A stretch of DNA of 64,000 bases from Cupriavidus sp. WKF15 (GTDB lineage Bacteria > Pseudomonadota > Gammaproteobacteria > Burkholderiales > Burkholderiaceae). The position numbers and the translations under genes are program-made. The notes beneath the pieces were generated by a model, which saw only the letters and a program-made list of their open reading frames with translations, was not told the origin of the DNA and did not search any database. Shown in pieces: positions 25,800 to 35,021 of this stretch (positions are counted from its first letter, which is position 1; every line of letters begins with the position of its first letter). Where the stretch lies: the NCBI RefSeq assembly GCF_029278605.1, contig NZ_CP119572.1, forward strand, positions 496,001 through 560,000, written 5' to 3'.

Positions 25800-27041
25800 A
25801 TGACTGAAGCATCCTCCGGCCCCGCGGCCAAATATCCCCTCACGCCGTCGGTGATGCACGCGCTGGAGGTGTCCAAGCGCGGCTGCGACGAACTGCTGAT
25901 CGAAGCCGAATGGGCACAGAAGCTCGCTCGCAGCGAAGCGACCGGTGTTCCCCTGCGCATCAAGCTCGGCCTCGACCCCACTGCGCCCGACATCCACATC
26001 GGGCATACGGTGGTACTGAACAAGCTGCGTCAGCTGCAAGACCTGGGCCACCAGGTGATCTTCCTGATCGGCGACTTCACCTCGACCATCGGCGACCCTT
26101 CCGGGCGCAACAGCACCCGGCCGCCGCTGACGCGCGAGCAGATCGAGGCCAATGCCCAGACTTACTACCGTCAGGCCAGCCTGGTGCTCGATCCGGCGCG
26201 CACCGAAATCCGCTACAACAGCGAGTGGTGTGATCCGCTCGGCGCACGCGGCATGATCCAGCTCGCCGCCAAATACACCGTGGCCCGGATGATGGAGCGT
26301 GACGACTTCACCAAACGGTTCCGGTCTGGGATTCCCATTTCGGTGCATGAGTTCCTTTATCCGCTCATGCAGGGCTACGATTCGGTCGCGCTGAAGTCCG
26401 ATCTGGAGCTCGGCGGCACCGACCAGAAGTTCAACCTGCTGGTCGGGCGCGAGCTGCAGAAGGAATACGGCCAGGAGCCGCAGTGCATCCTGACCATGCC
26501 GCTGCTGGTGGGCCTGGACGGTGTCGAGAAGATGTCCAAGTCCAAGGGCAACTACGTCGGCGTGACCGAGGCGCCCAACGAGATGTTCGGCAAGCTGATG
26601 AGCATCTCGGACGACCTGATGTGGCAGTACTACACGCTGCTGTCGTTCCGCCCGCTCAACGAGATCGACCTGATGAAGCAGGAAATCGCGCTGGGCCGCA
26701 ACCCGCGCGACTGCAAGGTCATGCTGGCGCAGGAGATCGTGGCGCGCTTCCACAGCCAGGCCGATGCCGAGAAGGCGCTCGAGGACTTCAACCACCGCGC
26801 GCGCGGCGGCGTGCCGGACGATATCCCGGCGGTCAGCCTGTCGGGCGCGCCGCTGGGCATCGCGCAGTTGCTCAAGCAGGCCAACCTGGTGCCATCCACG
26901 TCCGAGGCCAACCGCAACATCGAGCAGGGCGGCGTGAAGATCGACGGCTCCACCGTGAGCGACAAGGCCACCAAGGTGGCTGCCGGCACCTACGTGGTCC
27001 AGGTGGGCAAGCGCCGCTTTGCCCGCGTGACGCTGGCCTGA
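25800..27041 (+). CDS. tyrS: Tyrosyl-tRNA synthetase
   Basis: A 413-residue class I synthetase of the shorter-loop bacterial type (TyrRZ-like). The HIGH motif is at 66-69 ([11 protein letters not shown]) and KMSKS at 244-248. A C-terminal S4 RNA-binding domain (about 345-413) includes [17 protein letters not shown]. The start is taken as the ATG at 25800 ([16 protein letters not shown]), since the longer frame upstream overlaps the divergent peptidase promoter region and is not conserved in style. It charges tRNA-Tyr. dtd follows after 9 bases, a functional pairing because Dtd removes D-Tyr from tRNA. Confidence 0.96.
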   Translation: MTEASSGPAAKYPLTPSVMHALEVSKRGCDELLIEAEWAQKLARSEATGVPLRIKLGLDPTAPDIHIGHTVVLNKLRQLQDLGHQVIFLIGDFTSTIGDPSGRNSTRPPLTREQIEANAQTYYRQASLVLDPARTEIRYNSEWCDPLGARGMIQLAAKYTVARMMERDDFTKRFRSGIPISVHEFLYPLMQGYDSVALKSDLELGGTDQKFNLLVGRELQKEYGQEPQCILTMPLLVGLDGVEKMSKSKGNYVGVTEAPNEMFGKLMSISDDLMWQYYTLLSFRPLNEIDLMKQEIALGRNPRDCKVMLAQEIVARFHSQADAEKALEDFNHRARGGVPDDIPAVSLSGAPLGIAQLLKQANLVPSTSEANRNIEQGGVKIDGSTVSDKATKVAAGTYVVQVGKRRFARVTLA

Positions 27042-27050
27042 GGACCGGCG

Positions 27051-27521
27051 ATGATCGCACTGATCCAGCGGGTAGCGCAGGCGCGCGTGACCGTCGGCGG
27101 CCGTACCACTGGCGAGATCGGCGCTGGCCTGCTGGCGCTGGTCTGTGCCGAGCGCGGCGATACCGAGGCGCAGGCCGACCGGCTGCTCGCCAAGATGTTG
27201 TCCTACCGCGTGTTTTCCGACGCGGACGGCAAGATGAACCTGCCGGTCCAGAACATGGATGGCAACGGCGGCGCGGGTGGCCTGCTGGTGGTGTCGCAGT
27301 TCACGCTGGCCGCCGATACCAATAGCGGAACCCGGCCCAGCTTCACGCCGGCGGCCTCGCCCGAGGACGGGCGGCGCCTTTATGAGTATTTCGTCGAGCG
27401 GGCGCGCGCGTCGCACCCTGAGGTGCAGACCGGCGAGTTCGGGGCGATGATGCAGGTGAGCCTGACCAACGACGGACCGGTGACGTTCTGGCTGCGCGTG
27501 CCTCCGCCCGGCAACGCCTGA
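27051..27521 (+). CDS. dtd: D-aminoacyl-tRNA deacylase
   Basis: A 156-residue DTD enzyme that hydrolyses D-amino acids from tRNA. The active-site motif [10 protein letters not shown] (S-Q-x-T, near residues 83-92) and the second motif ending in [10 protein letters not shown] (N-x-G-P-V/T) are both present; they hold the Gly-cisPro proofreading element. The ATG follows GAGGACCGGCG. It is probably co-transcribed with tyrS. Confidence 0.95.
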   Translation: MIALIQRVAQARVTVGGRTTGEIGAGLLALVCAERGDTEAQADRLLAKMLSYRVFSDADGKMNLPVQNMDGNGGAGGLLVVSQFTLAADTNSGTRPSFTPAASPEDGRRLYEYFVERARASHPEVQTGEFGAMMQVSLTNDGPVTFWLRVPPPGNA

Positions 27522-27598
27522 GGCCGCTCAAGGCCGCACAGGCAGCAGGAAACCACGATGGCGCGCCCGCGCGGCCATCCACAAGACAGGAGCGACAA

Positions 27599-28246
27599 AT
27601 GAAACTCTGGAGCAAGTCCTTCGCCGACAACACGCCGATTCCTGGCGAGTTCGCCTTCTGCGTGCCCGATGCCGCCGCCCACGTGGCGCTGTCGAGCAAC
27701 CGCAACCCCGATTTGCACTGGGAAGACGCGCCGGTCCAGACGCGCTCCTTTGTCCTGATCTGCCATGACCGCGATGTCCCGAGCCAGGGTGACGACGTCA
27801 ACCAGGAAGGCCGTGAAGTGCCGGCATCGCTGCCGCGCGTGGACTTTTACCACTGGGTGCTGGTCGACATCCCGCCCGGCCTGACCACGATCGCCGCGGG
27901 CTCGCACAGCGACGGCGTGATCGCGCGCGGCAAGCCCGGCCCCCAAGCGGCCGGCGGCACGGCCACCGCGGGTGGCCTGCGCCACGGCATCAACGACTAC
28001 ACGGGCTGGTTTGCCAATGACGCCGACATGAAGGGCGACTACTACGGCTACGACGGCCCGTGCCCGCCGTGGAACGACACCCTGCTGCACCACTACGTAT
28101 TCACGGTCTACGCGCTGGACATCGACCGGGTGCCGCTCGACGGCAAGTTCACGGGGGCGCAGGTGCTGGAAGCCATCCGCGGCCATGTGTTGGCGCAGGC
28201 CAGCCTGACCGGCACCTACACGCTCAATCCCAAGGTAGCCGGCTAA
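27599..28246 (+). CDS. YbhB/YbcL family PEBP-like protein
   Basis: A 215-residue protein of the phosphatidylethanolamine-binding (Raf kinase inhibitor-like) family. Conserved parts are the ligand pocket LICHDRDVP, DFYHWVLVDIPPG, a Gly/Asn-rich loop DYTGWFANDADMKGDYYGYDGPCPPWND and HHYVFTVYALD. Compared with E. coli YbhB it is longer by an insertion of about 30 residues around RGKPGPQAAGGTATAGG. There is no signal peptide, so it is cytoplasmic. AGACAGGAGCGACAA gives a good ribosome site. The biological role of bacterial members is unclear. It lies between dtd and a phosphatase gene on the same strand. Confidence 0.9.
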   Translation: MKLWSKSFADNTPIPGEFAFCVPDAAAHVALSSNRNPDLHWEDAPVQTRSFVLICHDRDVPSQGDDVNQEGREVPASLPRVDFYHWVLVDIPPGLTTIAAGSHSDGVIARGKPGPQAAGGTATAGGLRHGINDYTGWFANDADMKGDYYGYDGPCPPWNDTLLHHYVFTVYALDIDRVPLDGKFTGAQVLEAIRGHVLAQASLTGTYTLNPKVAG

Positions 28247-28302
28247 GGCCGCGTGCCCGGCTCCTGCGCCGGGCAAGGGCATGGAAATAGCAAGGAAAGG
28301 GC

Positions 28303-28977
28303 ATGTTGCAAAGCTCCGGGCCGCATTCGCTGGCCTACACGCACCTGATTGTGATCCGTCATGGCGAGACGGCCTGGAACCGCGAGCGTCGGCTCCAGGG
28401 CCAGCTCGACATCCCGCTCAACGAGACCGGCCAGGCCCAGGCCCGCGCGCTGGCTGCGGCGCTGGCCGGCGAGCCGATCGACGCGGTCTATTCCAGCGAC
28501 CTGGGCCGCGCCATGCAGACCGCGGCGCCTCTGGCCGAGGCGCTCGGACTGAAGGTCCGGTCCGAACCGCGCTTGCGCGAGCGCAGCTACGGCAACTTGC
28601 AGGGCATGACCTATGCCGAAGTCGCCGAGCAGTTGCCGGAGCACTTTGCCCGCTGGCAGGCGCGCGTGCCCGACTATGCGCCGCCGCAGGGCGAGTCGCT
28701 CGCACAGTTCCATGATCGCGCGGTCGAGATCGCGCTGTCGCTATCGCGCCGGCATCCGGGCGAGCGCATCGCGCTGGTGGCCCACGGCGGCGTGCTCGAC
28801 TGCCTCTACCGCGAGGCCACCGGCATGACGCTCGAGGCGCCGCGCCAGCACGAGTTGCTCAACGCCAGCATAAACCGGCTGCGCAGCGACAGCCATCACC
28901 TGACGCTGGCGCAGTGGGGCGACGTGACCCACCTTGAAACGCTGGCACTGGACGAAGTGGATCGGCGCGTTCCCTGA
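28303..28977 (+). CDS. Histidine phosphatase family protein (phosphoglycerate mutase-like)
   Basis: A 224-residue cytoplasmic protein of the histidine phosphatase superfamily. The catalytic RHG motif is VIRHGETAWNRERRLQGQLD (residues about 14-33). SSDLGRAMQTA and ERSYGNLQGMTYAEV follow, and the second catalytic His is in ALVAHGGVLDCLYREATG. This GpmB/CobC-like branch usually acts as a phosphatase, not a mutase; the substrate cannot be told. AAGGAAAGGGC precedes the ATG. It is convergent with the queuosine-precursor transporter gene, with only 19 bases between stops and no terminator visible there. Confidence 0.9.
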   Translation: MLQSSGPHSLAYTHLIVIRHGETAWNRERRLQGQLDIPLNETGQAQARALAAALAGEPIDAVYSSDLGRAMQTAAPLAEALGLKVRSEPRLRERSYGNLQGMTYAEVAEQLPEHFARWQARVPDYAPPQGESLAQFHDRAVEIALSLSRRHPGERIALVAHGGVLDCLYREATGMTLEAPRQHELLNASINRLRSDSHHLTLAQWGDVTHLETLALDEVDRRVP

Positions 28978-28996
28978 GGGCGCGCGGGCCTCGGCT

Positions 28997-29722
28997 CTAG
29001 ACGCGCAGGCGGAACGGCGTGAAGTTTGTGTTACGGTCGTACCAGTCCTCGTTCTCGGCGCGCTTGAGAAAGTGCACGACCTTATAGGTGACCGGCGTCA
29101 TCACGACTTCCCAGCCGGTCTTCAACACGTACTGCGCCACCGCGACCTGGAGCACTTTCTCCAGCGGCCAGATTCCGTAGAACGCAATCACGTAGAACGG
29201 CGACGAATCCACCAGCTCGCCGGCCAGGGTCGAACCGATGGTGCGGGTCCACAGCCAGCGCCCGCCCGTCCACAGCTTCATCCTGGCCAGCACGTAGCTG
29301 TTGGCGAAACTGCCGCAGCAGAAGGCAATCAGCGACCCGAGCGCGATGCGCCAGGTATTGCCGAATACGTCTTCCAGGCTTTTCTGGTAATCGGCCATGA
29401 ACGGCGCTACCGGCATGTTCAGTACCACCAGGCTCATGAACGTGGCGAACGCCAGTGCCGCGAAGCCCGCCCACACCACGCGGCGGTCGCGGCCATAACC
29501 GTAGACTTCGGTCAGCACGTCGCCAAAGAGGTACGAGATCGGGAAGAACAGCACGCCAGCGCCGAAGGTTACCGGCCCCAGCAGCGGCAGCGTCACCTGC
29601 GCGGCCTTGGCGGCGCCGACCAGGTTGGAACACAGCAGCACGCTGACAAACGCCACCATGACGAGATCGTAGTAGCGGTAGACGCGCCCGGTATGGGCGG
29701 GGGCGGCGGGCAGGGCGGACAT
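28997..29722 (-). CDS. yhhQ: Queuosine precursor transporter (YhhQ/VUT family)
   Basis: A 241-residue inner-membrane protein with about six helices. It belongs to the vitamin-uptake-like family that imports preQ0/preQ1. Typical segments are MVAFVSVLLCSNLVGAAKA, GAGVLFFPISYLFGDVLTEV, YGYGRDRRVVWAGF and GSTLAGELVDSSPFYVIAF. The ATG is preceded by GGGAACCTCC. I see no preQ1 riboswitch in the short upstream region; a terminator for the upstream gene occupies it. Confidence 0.9.
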   Translation of the reverse strand: MSALPAAPAHTGRVYRYYDLVMVAFVSVLLCSNLVGAAKAAQVTLPLLGPVTFGAGVLFFPISYLFGDVLTEVYGYGRDRRVVWAGFAALAFATFMSLVVLNMPVAPFMADYQKSLEDVFGNTWRIALGSLIAFCCGSFANSYVLARMKLWTGGRWLWTRTIGSTLAGELVDSSPFYVIAFYGIWPLEKVLQVAVAQYVLKTGWEVVMTPVTYKVVHFLKRAENEDWYDRNTNFTPFRLRV

Positions 29723-29807
29723 GGAGGTTCCCGGTGTGGCGGTGCGTTGCCGCGCCCGCTGTTTTTTGCGCGATTATGCCAGCCGGGGGGCTGCCTTGCC
29801 GTGCCGC

Positions 29808-29839
29808 AAAAAAGAATCCCGGCCGGGGCCGGGATCTTT
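29808..29839 (-). terminator. Terminator of the YSC84 lipoprotein gene
   Basis: On the minus strand AAAGATCCCGGCC pairs with GGCCGGGATTCTTT (one bulge), followed by a short T-run. It separates the lipoprotein gene from yhhQ. Confidence 0.8.
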
Positions 29840-29879
29840 GGGGCAAGACGGGCGGTACCGCCCGCCTTTTCCTACGGAT

Positions 29880-30464
29880 TCAGATGTCGAGCTTCGAAAT
29901 CTTGGCACCGTTGATCGATACGTCGAACATCAGGCCAGCGTTGGTCTGAACGAAGCCAATCACCGGTTGCTGGCTGGTCAGGGTGTCAAGCCGTCCGTCG
30001 GCGCCAATCTTTGCCAGTGCCACGTTTGCATCGGCGCCGGCCGTCCAGCCCTTGCTCGACACGAACTTGTTGTAGGCCTCGGGCGTCATGAACATAATGA
30101 TAATGGCCTTGGACTGCCCGCCGGCGGTAAGGCCGACCGAGGCCTGCGTCGTGCTGTAGTAGCCGACGTTCGAGCCGTGGGCGCGCAGCGCTCCCTCGCC
30201 ATACTCGCCGCCAACAATGAAGCCGGCCGCGATCACCTTGGGGAATACCAGGACGCCTTGCGCGCGCTGTGCCAGCTCACGCGAACCGTTGGTCGACGAA
30301 TACAAACGGTTCAGCGCACCGTCGACGCCCGCGTCGATTTCCTGTCTCTTTGCTGTCTTATCCGTCGTGCTGCCGGTGCCCGTTGTCGTGCAGCCGGCGG
30401 CGAACGCGGTGGCGACAAGCAGTCCAGATCCGGTAACCCGGGTAACAAAATCGCGTCGATTCAT
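29880..30464 (-). CDS. YSC84/SYLF domain lipoprotein
   Basis: A 194-residue protein with a Tat-like RR start (MNRRDFVTRVTGSG) and a lipobox AFAAGC, giving a mature lipoprotein with Cys25 at the N-terminus. The rest is a SYLF (YSC84) lipid-binding domain: AQGVLVFPKVIAAGFIVGGE, GYYSTTQASVGLTAGGQSKA and GLMFDVSINGAKIS. Proteobacterial members such as BPSL1445 are abundant envelope proteins of unknown role. CAGGAGGTCACCT precedes the ATG. It lies 42 bases downstream of another exported protein gene on the same strand, probably co-transcribed, and has its own terminator. Confidence 0.88.
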   Translation of the reverse strand: MNRRDFVTRVTGSGLLVATAFAAGCTTTGTGSTTDKTAKRQEIDAGVDGALNRLYSSTNGSRELAQRAQGVLVFPKVIAAGFIVGGEYGEGALRAHGSNVGYYSTTQASVGLTAGGQSKAIIIMFMTPEAYNKFVSSKGWTAGADANVALAKIGADGRLDTLTSQQPVIGFVQTNAGLMFDVSINGAKISKLDI

Positions 30465-30506
30465 AGGTGACCTCCTGGTCGGAAAAGTACCGCGTCCGGA
30501 ATAGGG

Positions 30507-31106
30507 TCAGTTGGCTGCGGATGCAGCCGGGGCCCTGACCGTGATGGCTACGACTTCACGATAGACGATCTTTGCCATCTGACCACGCTGGATCTTGCTG
30601 AGATCGATGGCAGGATCTTCCACCTTGACCGTGCGCAACGTTTCGCGCGGGCCCCGGAACGTGACCAGGTGCTTGGCCGGGTCAACCTTCGTGATCTCCG
30701 CCGTCACCGTCGTGGTGATCTCGCGCATGATGCCGGGCTTGCTGCCTTCGGCCGCGCGCGAGGTCCGGTCCACCGTTTCCGCCAGCGCGGTCGCCTTGCT
30801 GTCCATCGGTTCCAGCGATGCGACGATCGCCGCGCCGCGCGCAATGGTAAGGATGTCCCCCTTGCGGATCTGGCCGAAGTTCTTCACTTCGTCGCCGCCC
30901 ACCAGCTCGACGACATTGCCGCGGGGGCCCTGTACCAGCACGGCCTTGGTGTTCGGGTCGATATCGATGATCTTGCCGCTGACCACGGCCTCCTCGGCAA
31001 CGCCGACCGGGGCCTGCGGACGCTGTGCGTGGGCGCCGGCGCTGGTGGCGAGGAGCATCGCCGCAGCGAACATCGCGGCAGGCAGGGAGGACGGACGACG
31101 GGTCAT
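30507..31106 (-). CDS. Exported protein of unknown function
   Basis: 199 residues. A clean signal peptide (AAMFAAAMLLATSAGAHAQ) is followed by a beta-rich mature part. That part contains repeated OB-like stretches: VSGKIIDIDPNTKAVLVQGP near residues 43-62 and TAEITKVDPAKHLVTFRGPR near 137-156. The two stretches share the pattern x-x-I-x-x-(I/V)-D-P-x-x-K-x-(V/L)-(L/V)-x-x-G-P-R, so the protein seems to contain an internal duplication. The start at 31106 has AAGGAAAGCC just upstream; a longer frame exists but lacks a signal. I do not recognise the family by name. It lies directly upstream of the YSC84 lipoprotein gene, so both may act in the envelope. Confidence 0.75.
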   Translation of the reverse strand: MTRRPSSLPAAMFAAAMLLATSAGAHAQRPQAPVGVAEEAVVSGKIIDIDPNTKAVLVQGPRGNVVELVGGDEVKNFGQIRKGDILTIARGAAIVASLEPMDSKATALAETVDRTSRAAEGSKPGIMREITTTVTAEITKVDPAKHLVTFRGPRETLRTVKVEDPAIDLSKIQRGQMAKIVYREVVAITVRAPAASAAN

Positions 31107-31324
31107 GGCTTTCCTTGGCGATAGTGAGGGCCATGCCATCGGCACGGCTGCCGGGGCGCCCTTGCTAGGGTACCGTTGAAGCCATTGTGGACAATAGGGC
31201 AGGGGCCAGCAATCCACTTCGAAAAAATTTGGGATGCGGGACAAAAACGTTTAATTGACGTCCCCGACGCGCGCCGGCCGGGGTTTGCGGCAACGCAGCA
31301 ACCACCGCCGGGCGCCGCTTATCC
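31107..31324 (-). other. Spacer between ruvB and the exported-protein gene
   Basis: A 218-base gap holding the promoter region of the exported-protein gene and the end of the ruv group. No gene, strong hairpin or repeat is seen in it. Confidence 0.4.
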
Positions 31325-32377
31325 TCAGACTGGCAGCTCGCCGGTGCCGCCGCTCTCGGGCGTTGCCAGGCCGAAGTGGCGGTAGGCTGCCGCGGTGGCA
31401 ACCCGGCCGCGCGGCGTGCGTTGCAGGTAGCCCTGCTGGATCAGGTACGGCTCCAGGACATCCTCGATGGTGTCGCGCTCCTCGCCGATTGCCGCGGCCA
31501 GGTTGTCGACGCCGACCGGTCCGCCGCCGAACTTGTGCAGCACGGCCTCGAGCAGCTTGCGGTCCATCAGGTCGAAGCCGACGCGGTCCACATCCAGCAT
31601 GGCCAGGGCGGCATCGGCGATCTCGCGGGTGATGGTGCCGTCGCCCTTGACTTCGGCATAGTCGCGCACGCGACGCAGCAGCCGGTTGGCGATACGGGGC
31701 GTGCCGCGCGCGCGGCGGGCGATTTCCAGCGCGCCCTTCGGGTCGATCCGGGCGCCCAGCAGCTGGGCGGAGCGCGTGACGATGCGCGCGAGCTCGTCGG
31801 CCGTATAGAACTCCAGCCGCGCCACGATGCCGAAGCGGTCGCGCAGCGGGTTGGTCAGCATGCCGGCGCGCGTGGTGGCCCCGACCAGCGTGAATGGCTG
31901 CAGGTCCAGCTTGACCGAGCGCGCTGCCGGGCCCTCGCCGATCATGATGTCGATCTGGTAGTCCTCGAGCGCCGGATACAGGATTTCCTCGACCACCGGC
32001 GAGAGCCGGTGGATTTCGTCGATGAACAGCACATCGTTGGTTTCGAGGTTGGTCAGCAGCGCGGCCAGGTCGCCCGGGCGCTCGAGCACCGGCCCCGAGG
32101 TCTGGCGCAGGTTCACGCCCATTTCGCGCGCGATGATATGCGCGAGCGTGGTCTTGCCCAGGCCCGGCGGGCCGAACAGCAGCACGTGGTCCAGCGCCTC
32201 GCGGCGGTTGCGCGCCGCGTGCATGAAGATATCGAGCTGCCCGCGCACCTTCTCCTGGCCCACATACTCGTCGAGCAGCTTGGGCCGCAGCGCGCGCTCG
32301 AACGCCTCTTCGTGCGAGGAAGCGGGCGTGGCGGCGATCACGCGGTCGGGGGCGGAGAACTTGTCGGTTTCAATCAT
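31325..32377 (-). CDS. ruvB: Holliday junction helicase RuvB
   Basis: 350 residues, an AAA+ motor that drives branch migration with RuvA. Walker [14 protein letters not shown], Walker [17 protein letters not shown], sensor 1 [12 protein letters not shown], and the C-terminal winged helix with DALYQ-equivalent [17 protein letters not shown] are all present. It lies 34 bases downstream of ruvA. Confidence 0.98.
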   Translation of the reverse strand: MIETDKFSAPDRVIAATPASSHEEAFERALRPKLLDEYVGQEKVRGQLDIFMHAARNRREALDHVLLFGPPGLGKTTLAHIIAREMGVNLRQTSGPVLERPGDLAALLTNLETNDVLFIDEIHRLSPVVEEILYPALEDYQIDIMIGEGPAARSVKLDLQPFTLVGATTRAGMLTNPLRDRFGIVARLEFYTADELARIVTRSAQLLGARIDPKGALEIARRARGTPRIANRLLRRVRDYAEVKGDGTITREIADAALAMLDVDRVGFDLMDRKLLEAVLHKFGGGPVGVDNLAAAIGEERDTIEDVLEPYLIQQGYLQRTPRGRVATAAAYRHFGLATPESGGTGELPV

Positions 32378-32411
32378 GGCGGCGGCGTCAGGTGTCGCGC
32401 TATTTTACGCC

Positions 32412-32993
32412 TCAGGCCTTGGACAAGGCCTTCAGCGCCAGCTTGATGCCATCCGACACGCCCGTGCCGGCCGGCACCTGCTTGATGGCCGCGGCGGCTT
32501 CCTTTTCCGAGTAGCCGAGCGCCAGCAGCGCATTGAGGATGTCGACCGCGCTGTCATGCACGGCGGTCGCGCCAGGCGCATGGCCCAGCTCCGCGCCCAG
32601 CTTGCCCTTGAGTTCCAGCAGCAGGCGCTCGGCCGTCTTCTTGCCGATGCCCGGCACGCGCGTCAGGCGCCCGGCTTCCTGCAGCGTGATGGCCTGGGCC
32701 AGCTCCGGCACGGACATGCCCGAGAGCACCGCCAGCGCCATGCGCGCGCCGATGCCGGTGATCTTGATCAGCTCGCGGAAGGTGTTGCGCTCGGCAGGCG
32801 TGCCGAAGCCGTAGAGCAGGTGCGCGTCCTCGCGCACGATCAGCTGCGTCAGCAGCGTCACCGGCTGGCCGGTCGCGGGCAGGTTGTAGAACGTGCTCAT
32901 CGGCACATCGATTTCGTAGCCGACGCCGTGGCAGTCCACCAGCAGGTGCGGGGGGTTCTTTTCGATTAGGGTGCCGGCGATGCGTCCGATCAT
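32412..32993 (-). CDS. ruvA: Holliday junction DNA-binding protein RuvA
   Basis: 193 residues. I start at [20 protein letters not shown] (ATG 32993), the invariant RuvA N-terminus; the upstream frame is spurious. Domain I is an OB fold, domain II has helix-hairpin-helix motifs ([34 protein letters not shown]), and domain III (about 145-193) binds RuvB. It forms a tetramer on the junction. Confidence 0.98.
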   Translation of the reverse strand: MIGRIAGTLIEKNPPHLLVDCHGVGYEIDVPMSTFYNLPATGQPVTLLTQLIVREDAHLLYGFGTPAERNTFRELIKITGIGARMALAVLSGMSVPELAQAITLQEAGRLTRVPGIGKKTAERLLLELKGKLGAELGHAPGATAVHDSAVDILNALLALGYSEKEAAAAIKQVPAGTGVSDGIKLALKALSKA

Positions 32994-33069
32994 GTTGTTT
33001 GCGTTTGCGGTAAAGGTCGGTTCAGCGGTTTGCGGAAGGCCGCAAGTGTAGCCCAGCGGCGGTCCTGCT

Positions 33070-34233
33070 TCACGGGGGGCTGGCGTCGATGGCGCGCCTG
33101 CCGAGTGCCGGGTCGTCGGTAAAGATACCGTCCACGCCCGCGGCGACAAAGGCCTCCACCTCGCGCACCATGCCTGCGGGGCTGCGCGTGGCGCCATCTC
33201 CGCCGGTCTGGAGCGCCTTGGGCAGGAAGGCATTCTCGGGCCGGAACGTATAGGGATGCACCAGCAGGCCGGCCGCATGCGCGTTGCGCACGACGGCGGA
33301 AGGCGCGCCGAGTCCGCCTTGCGCGTCGCGTGGCACCACGCTGTTCTTCTCGGGCCCGATACCATTGGCGTAGGACGCGACCTCGCGCAGGCCTGCCGGG
33401 CTCAGCATGTCGCCATAGGTGCGCGTCTCGCCGGCCAGTCGCCAATCGGCGGGGATCTGCCTGGGATTCCCGATCAGTTGCATCAGTCTGACATTGGGCA
33501 TGCCATGTCCCAGTGAGCGGCGCACCTGCCGCAGGCTGCCGGGCTCGAAGGACTGGACGAATACCGGCGCCTCGCGCAGGTATGGCTGTTGGTGCAGCGC
33601 GGCGACCAGCTTGTCCTCGAGCGGCAGGCCGATACCTCGGAAGTAGCTCGGGTGCTTCAGTTCGGGATACAGGCCGATCTCCCGGCCGGTACGCAGCGAC
33701 GCCTGTTGGGTGAGCCGCACGATCTCGTCGAAGGTCGGGATCTCGAACTGGTCGTTGAGGCGCGCATTGGCCGGGCGCAGCTTCGGGATGCGTTCGCGGG
33801 CCCGCAGTGTCTTGAGTTCGGCCAGCGTGAAGTCCTCGGTGAACCAGCCGGTCAGGCGCTCGCCGTCGATCACCTTGGTGCGTTTCCGGTCGGCGAACTG
33901 CGGCATCTCGGCGACGTTGGACGTGCCGCCAATCTCGTTTTCATGGCGCGCCACGAGCACGCCGTCGCGCGTGATGACCAGGTCCGGCTCGATGACATCC
34001 GCGCCGTCCTCGATGGCCTTGGCGTACGCGGCCAGGGTATGTTCGGGGCGCAGCGCGCTGGCGCCGCGGTGGGCGATGACCAGTGGCTTCGTGGCTGCTG
34101 CCGGTGCAGGCGCTTCCGTAGCTGCGGCTGCGGCCACCGTCCTGGGTGCGGAAGGCGCGGGCAGCTTCGTGGCGCAGCCCGCCAGCAGGACTGTGGCCAG
34201 GGAGACGTGAAGACTGGATCGGAGGCGGAGCAT
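33070..34233 (-). CDS. Glycerophosphodiester phosphodiesterase, lipoprotein (GlpQ-like)
   Basis: A 387-residue GDPD-family TIM-barrel enzyme that splits glycerophosphodiesters to glycerol-3-phosphate and an alcohol. The N-terminus has a lipobox (TVLLAGC), predicting an envelope lipoprotein. An Ala/Pro-rich linker (about residues 22-47) follows. Catalytic motifs are [18 protein letters not shown] (HR and E) and [22 protein letters not shown] (E-x-D and H), with [10 protein letters not shown] and the C-terminal [10 protein letters not shown]. It resembles periplasmic GlpQ. It stands between ruvC and ruvA on the same strand, with gaps of 81 and 76 bases, so it probably shares their transcript although it has no known link with recombination. 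Confidence 0.92.
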   Translation of the reverse strand: MLRLRSSLHVSLATVLLAGCATKLPAPSAPRTVAAAAATEAPAPAAATKPLVIAHRGASALRPEHTLAAYAKAIEDGADVIEPDLVITRDGVLVARHENEIGGTSNVAEMPQFADRKRTKVIDGERLTGWFTEDFTLAELKTLRARERIPKLRPANARLNDQFEIPTFDEIVRLTQQASLRTGREIGLYPELKHPSYFRGIGLPLEDKLVAALHQQPYLREAPVFVQSFEPGSLRQVRRSLGHGMPNVRLMQLIGNPRQIPADWRLAGETRTYGDMLSPAGLREVASYANGIGPEKNSVVPRDAQGGLGAPSAVVRNAHAAGLLVHPYTFRPENAFLPKALQTGGDGATRSPAGMVREVEAFVAAGVDGIFTDDPALGRRAIDASPP

Positions 34234-34314
34234 GGCAAAGGGTCCGTGGCCGCCGGGCGCGGCAAATGCCCCTGATTGTAAGAGACCCGCGTGCGCCGCC
34301 TGTCGAAGCCCTTG

Positions 34315-34860
34315 TCAGCCGATCAGGCGTCCGCGCCGCACGCGCATACCCTTGCGGACCAGCTCGGGTGCCAGCCCGGACAGCGTGCCGAGCGTGTCGC
34401 CGCCATTGGCGTGGCAGATGGCGATGCCCAATGCATCGGCAGCATCGGTGCTCGGCCGTCCCGGCAGGTTCAGCAGCCGCATGACCATCTCCTGCACCTG
34501 CTCCTTGTTAGCACGGCCGTAGCCGACCACGGCCACCTTCAGCTGCAGGGCGGTGTACTCGAACACCGGCAGGCCCTGTCCCACCAGTCCGCAGATCGCC
34601 GCGCCGCGTGCCTGGCCCAGCAGCAGGGTGGATTGCGGGTTGACGTTGACGAACACCTTCTCGATGGCCGCGCAGTCCGGGGCATAGGTGCGGGCTACCT
34701 CGCTGATGCCGTCGAACAGCGTCTTCAGGCGCGCGGGCAGGTCGGTATCGCCATTGCTCTTGATGGTGCCCGAGGCGATGTAGGAAAGCTTGTTGCCATG
34801 CTTTTCCAGCACGCCGAAGCCGGTGGTGCGGAGGCCGGGGTCGATGCCTAGGATGCGCAT
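34315..34860 (-). CDS. ruvC: Holliday junction resolvase RuvC
   Basis: 181 residues. The four catalytic acids are visible: Asp7 in [16 protein letters not shown], Glu in AAIEKVFVN, and two Asp in [17 protein letters not shown]. It is a homodimer that cuts four-way junctions. The ATG follows CCCCTTAGCCCCAA with weak ribosome-site character. Confidence 0.97.
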   Translation of the reverse strand: MRILGIDPGLRTTGFGVLEKHGNKLSYIASGTIKSNGDTDLPARLKTLFDGISEVARTYAPDCAAIEKVFVNVNPQSTLLLGQARGAAICGLVGQGLPVFEYTALQLKVAVVGYGRANKEQVQEMVMRLLNLPGRPSTDAADALGIAICHANGGDTLGTLSGLAPELVRKGMRVRRGRLIG

Positions 34861-34918
34861 TTGGGGCTAAGGGGGGATTGGGGGATAGTTTAGGGGCTCT
34901 TGTGGGGGAGGCGTTTCT

Positions 34919-34971
34919 TGGCAGGCGCCGCTGTTTCGCCGGCGTAGCCGGCGAAACAGCGGCGGCCTGCC
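34919..34971. repeat. Long palindromic repeat, copy 2
   Basis: CTTGGCAGG-CGCCGCTGTTTCGCCGGC and its complement, with a one-base offset, flank a 3-base loop GTA. The arms are about 27 bases. The 18-base core is identical to copy 1 at 22924-22962. It sits in the 161-base gap between purH and ruvC, again with G-rich sequence on the left and C-rich on the right. No T-run follows, but the hairpin is strong enough to block or end transcription between the two genes. Confidence 0.8.
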
Positions 34972-35021
34972 AAGGACGATGAGCCAGTCCCAAAGTCCCC
35001 CCCCGCCGGACTCAATACCAA

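Noticed and set aside
29723..29807. preQ1 riboswitch in front of yhhQ
   Set aside because: The short region shows neither the C-rich loop and A-rich tail of a class I preQ1 aptamer nor a recognisable larger class; a terminator for the upstream gene takes most of the space.
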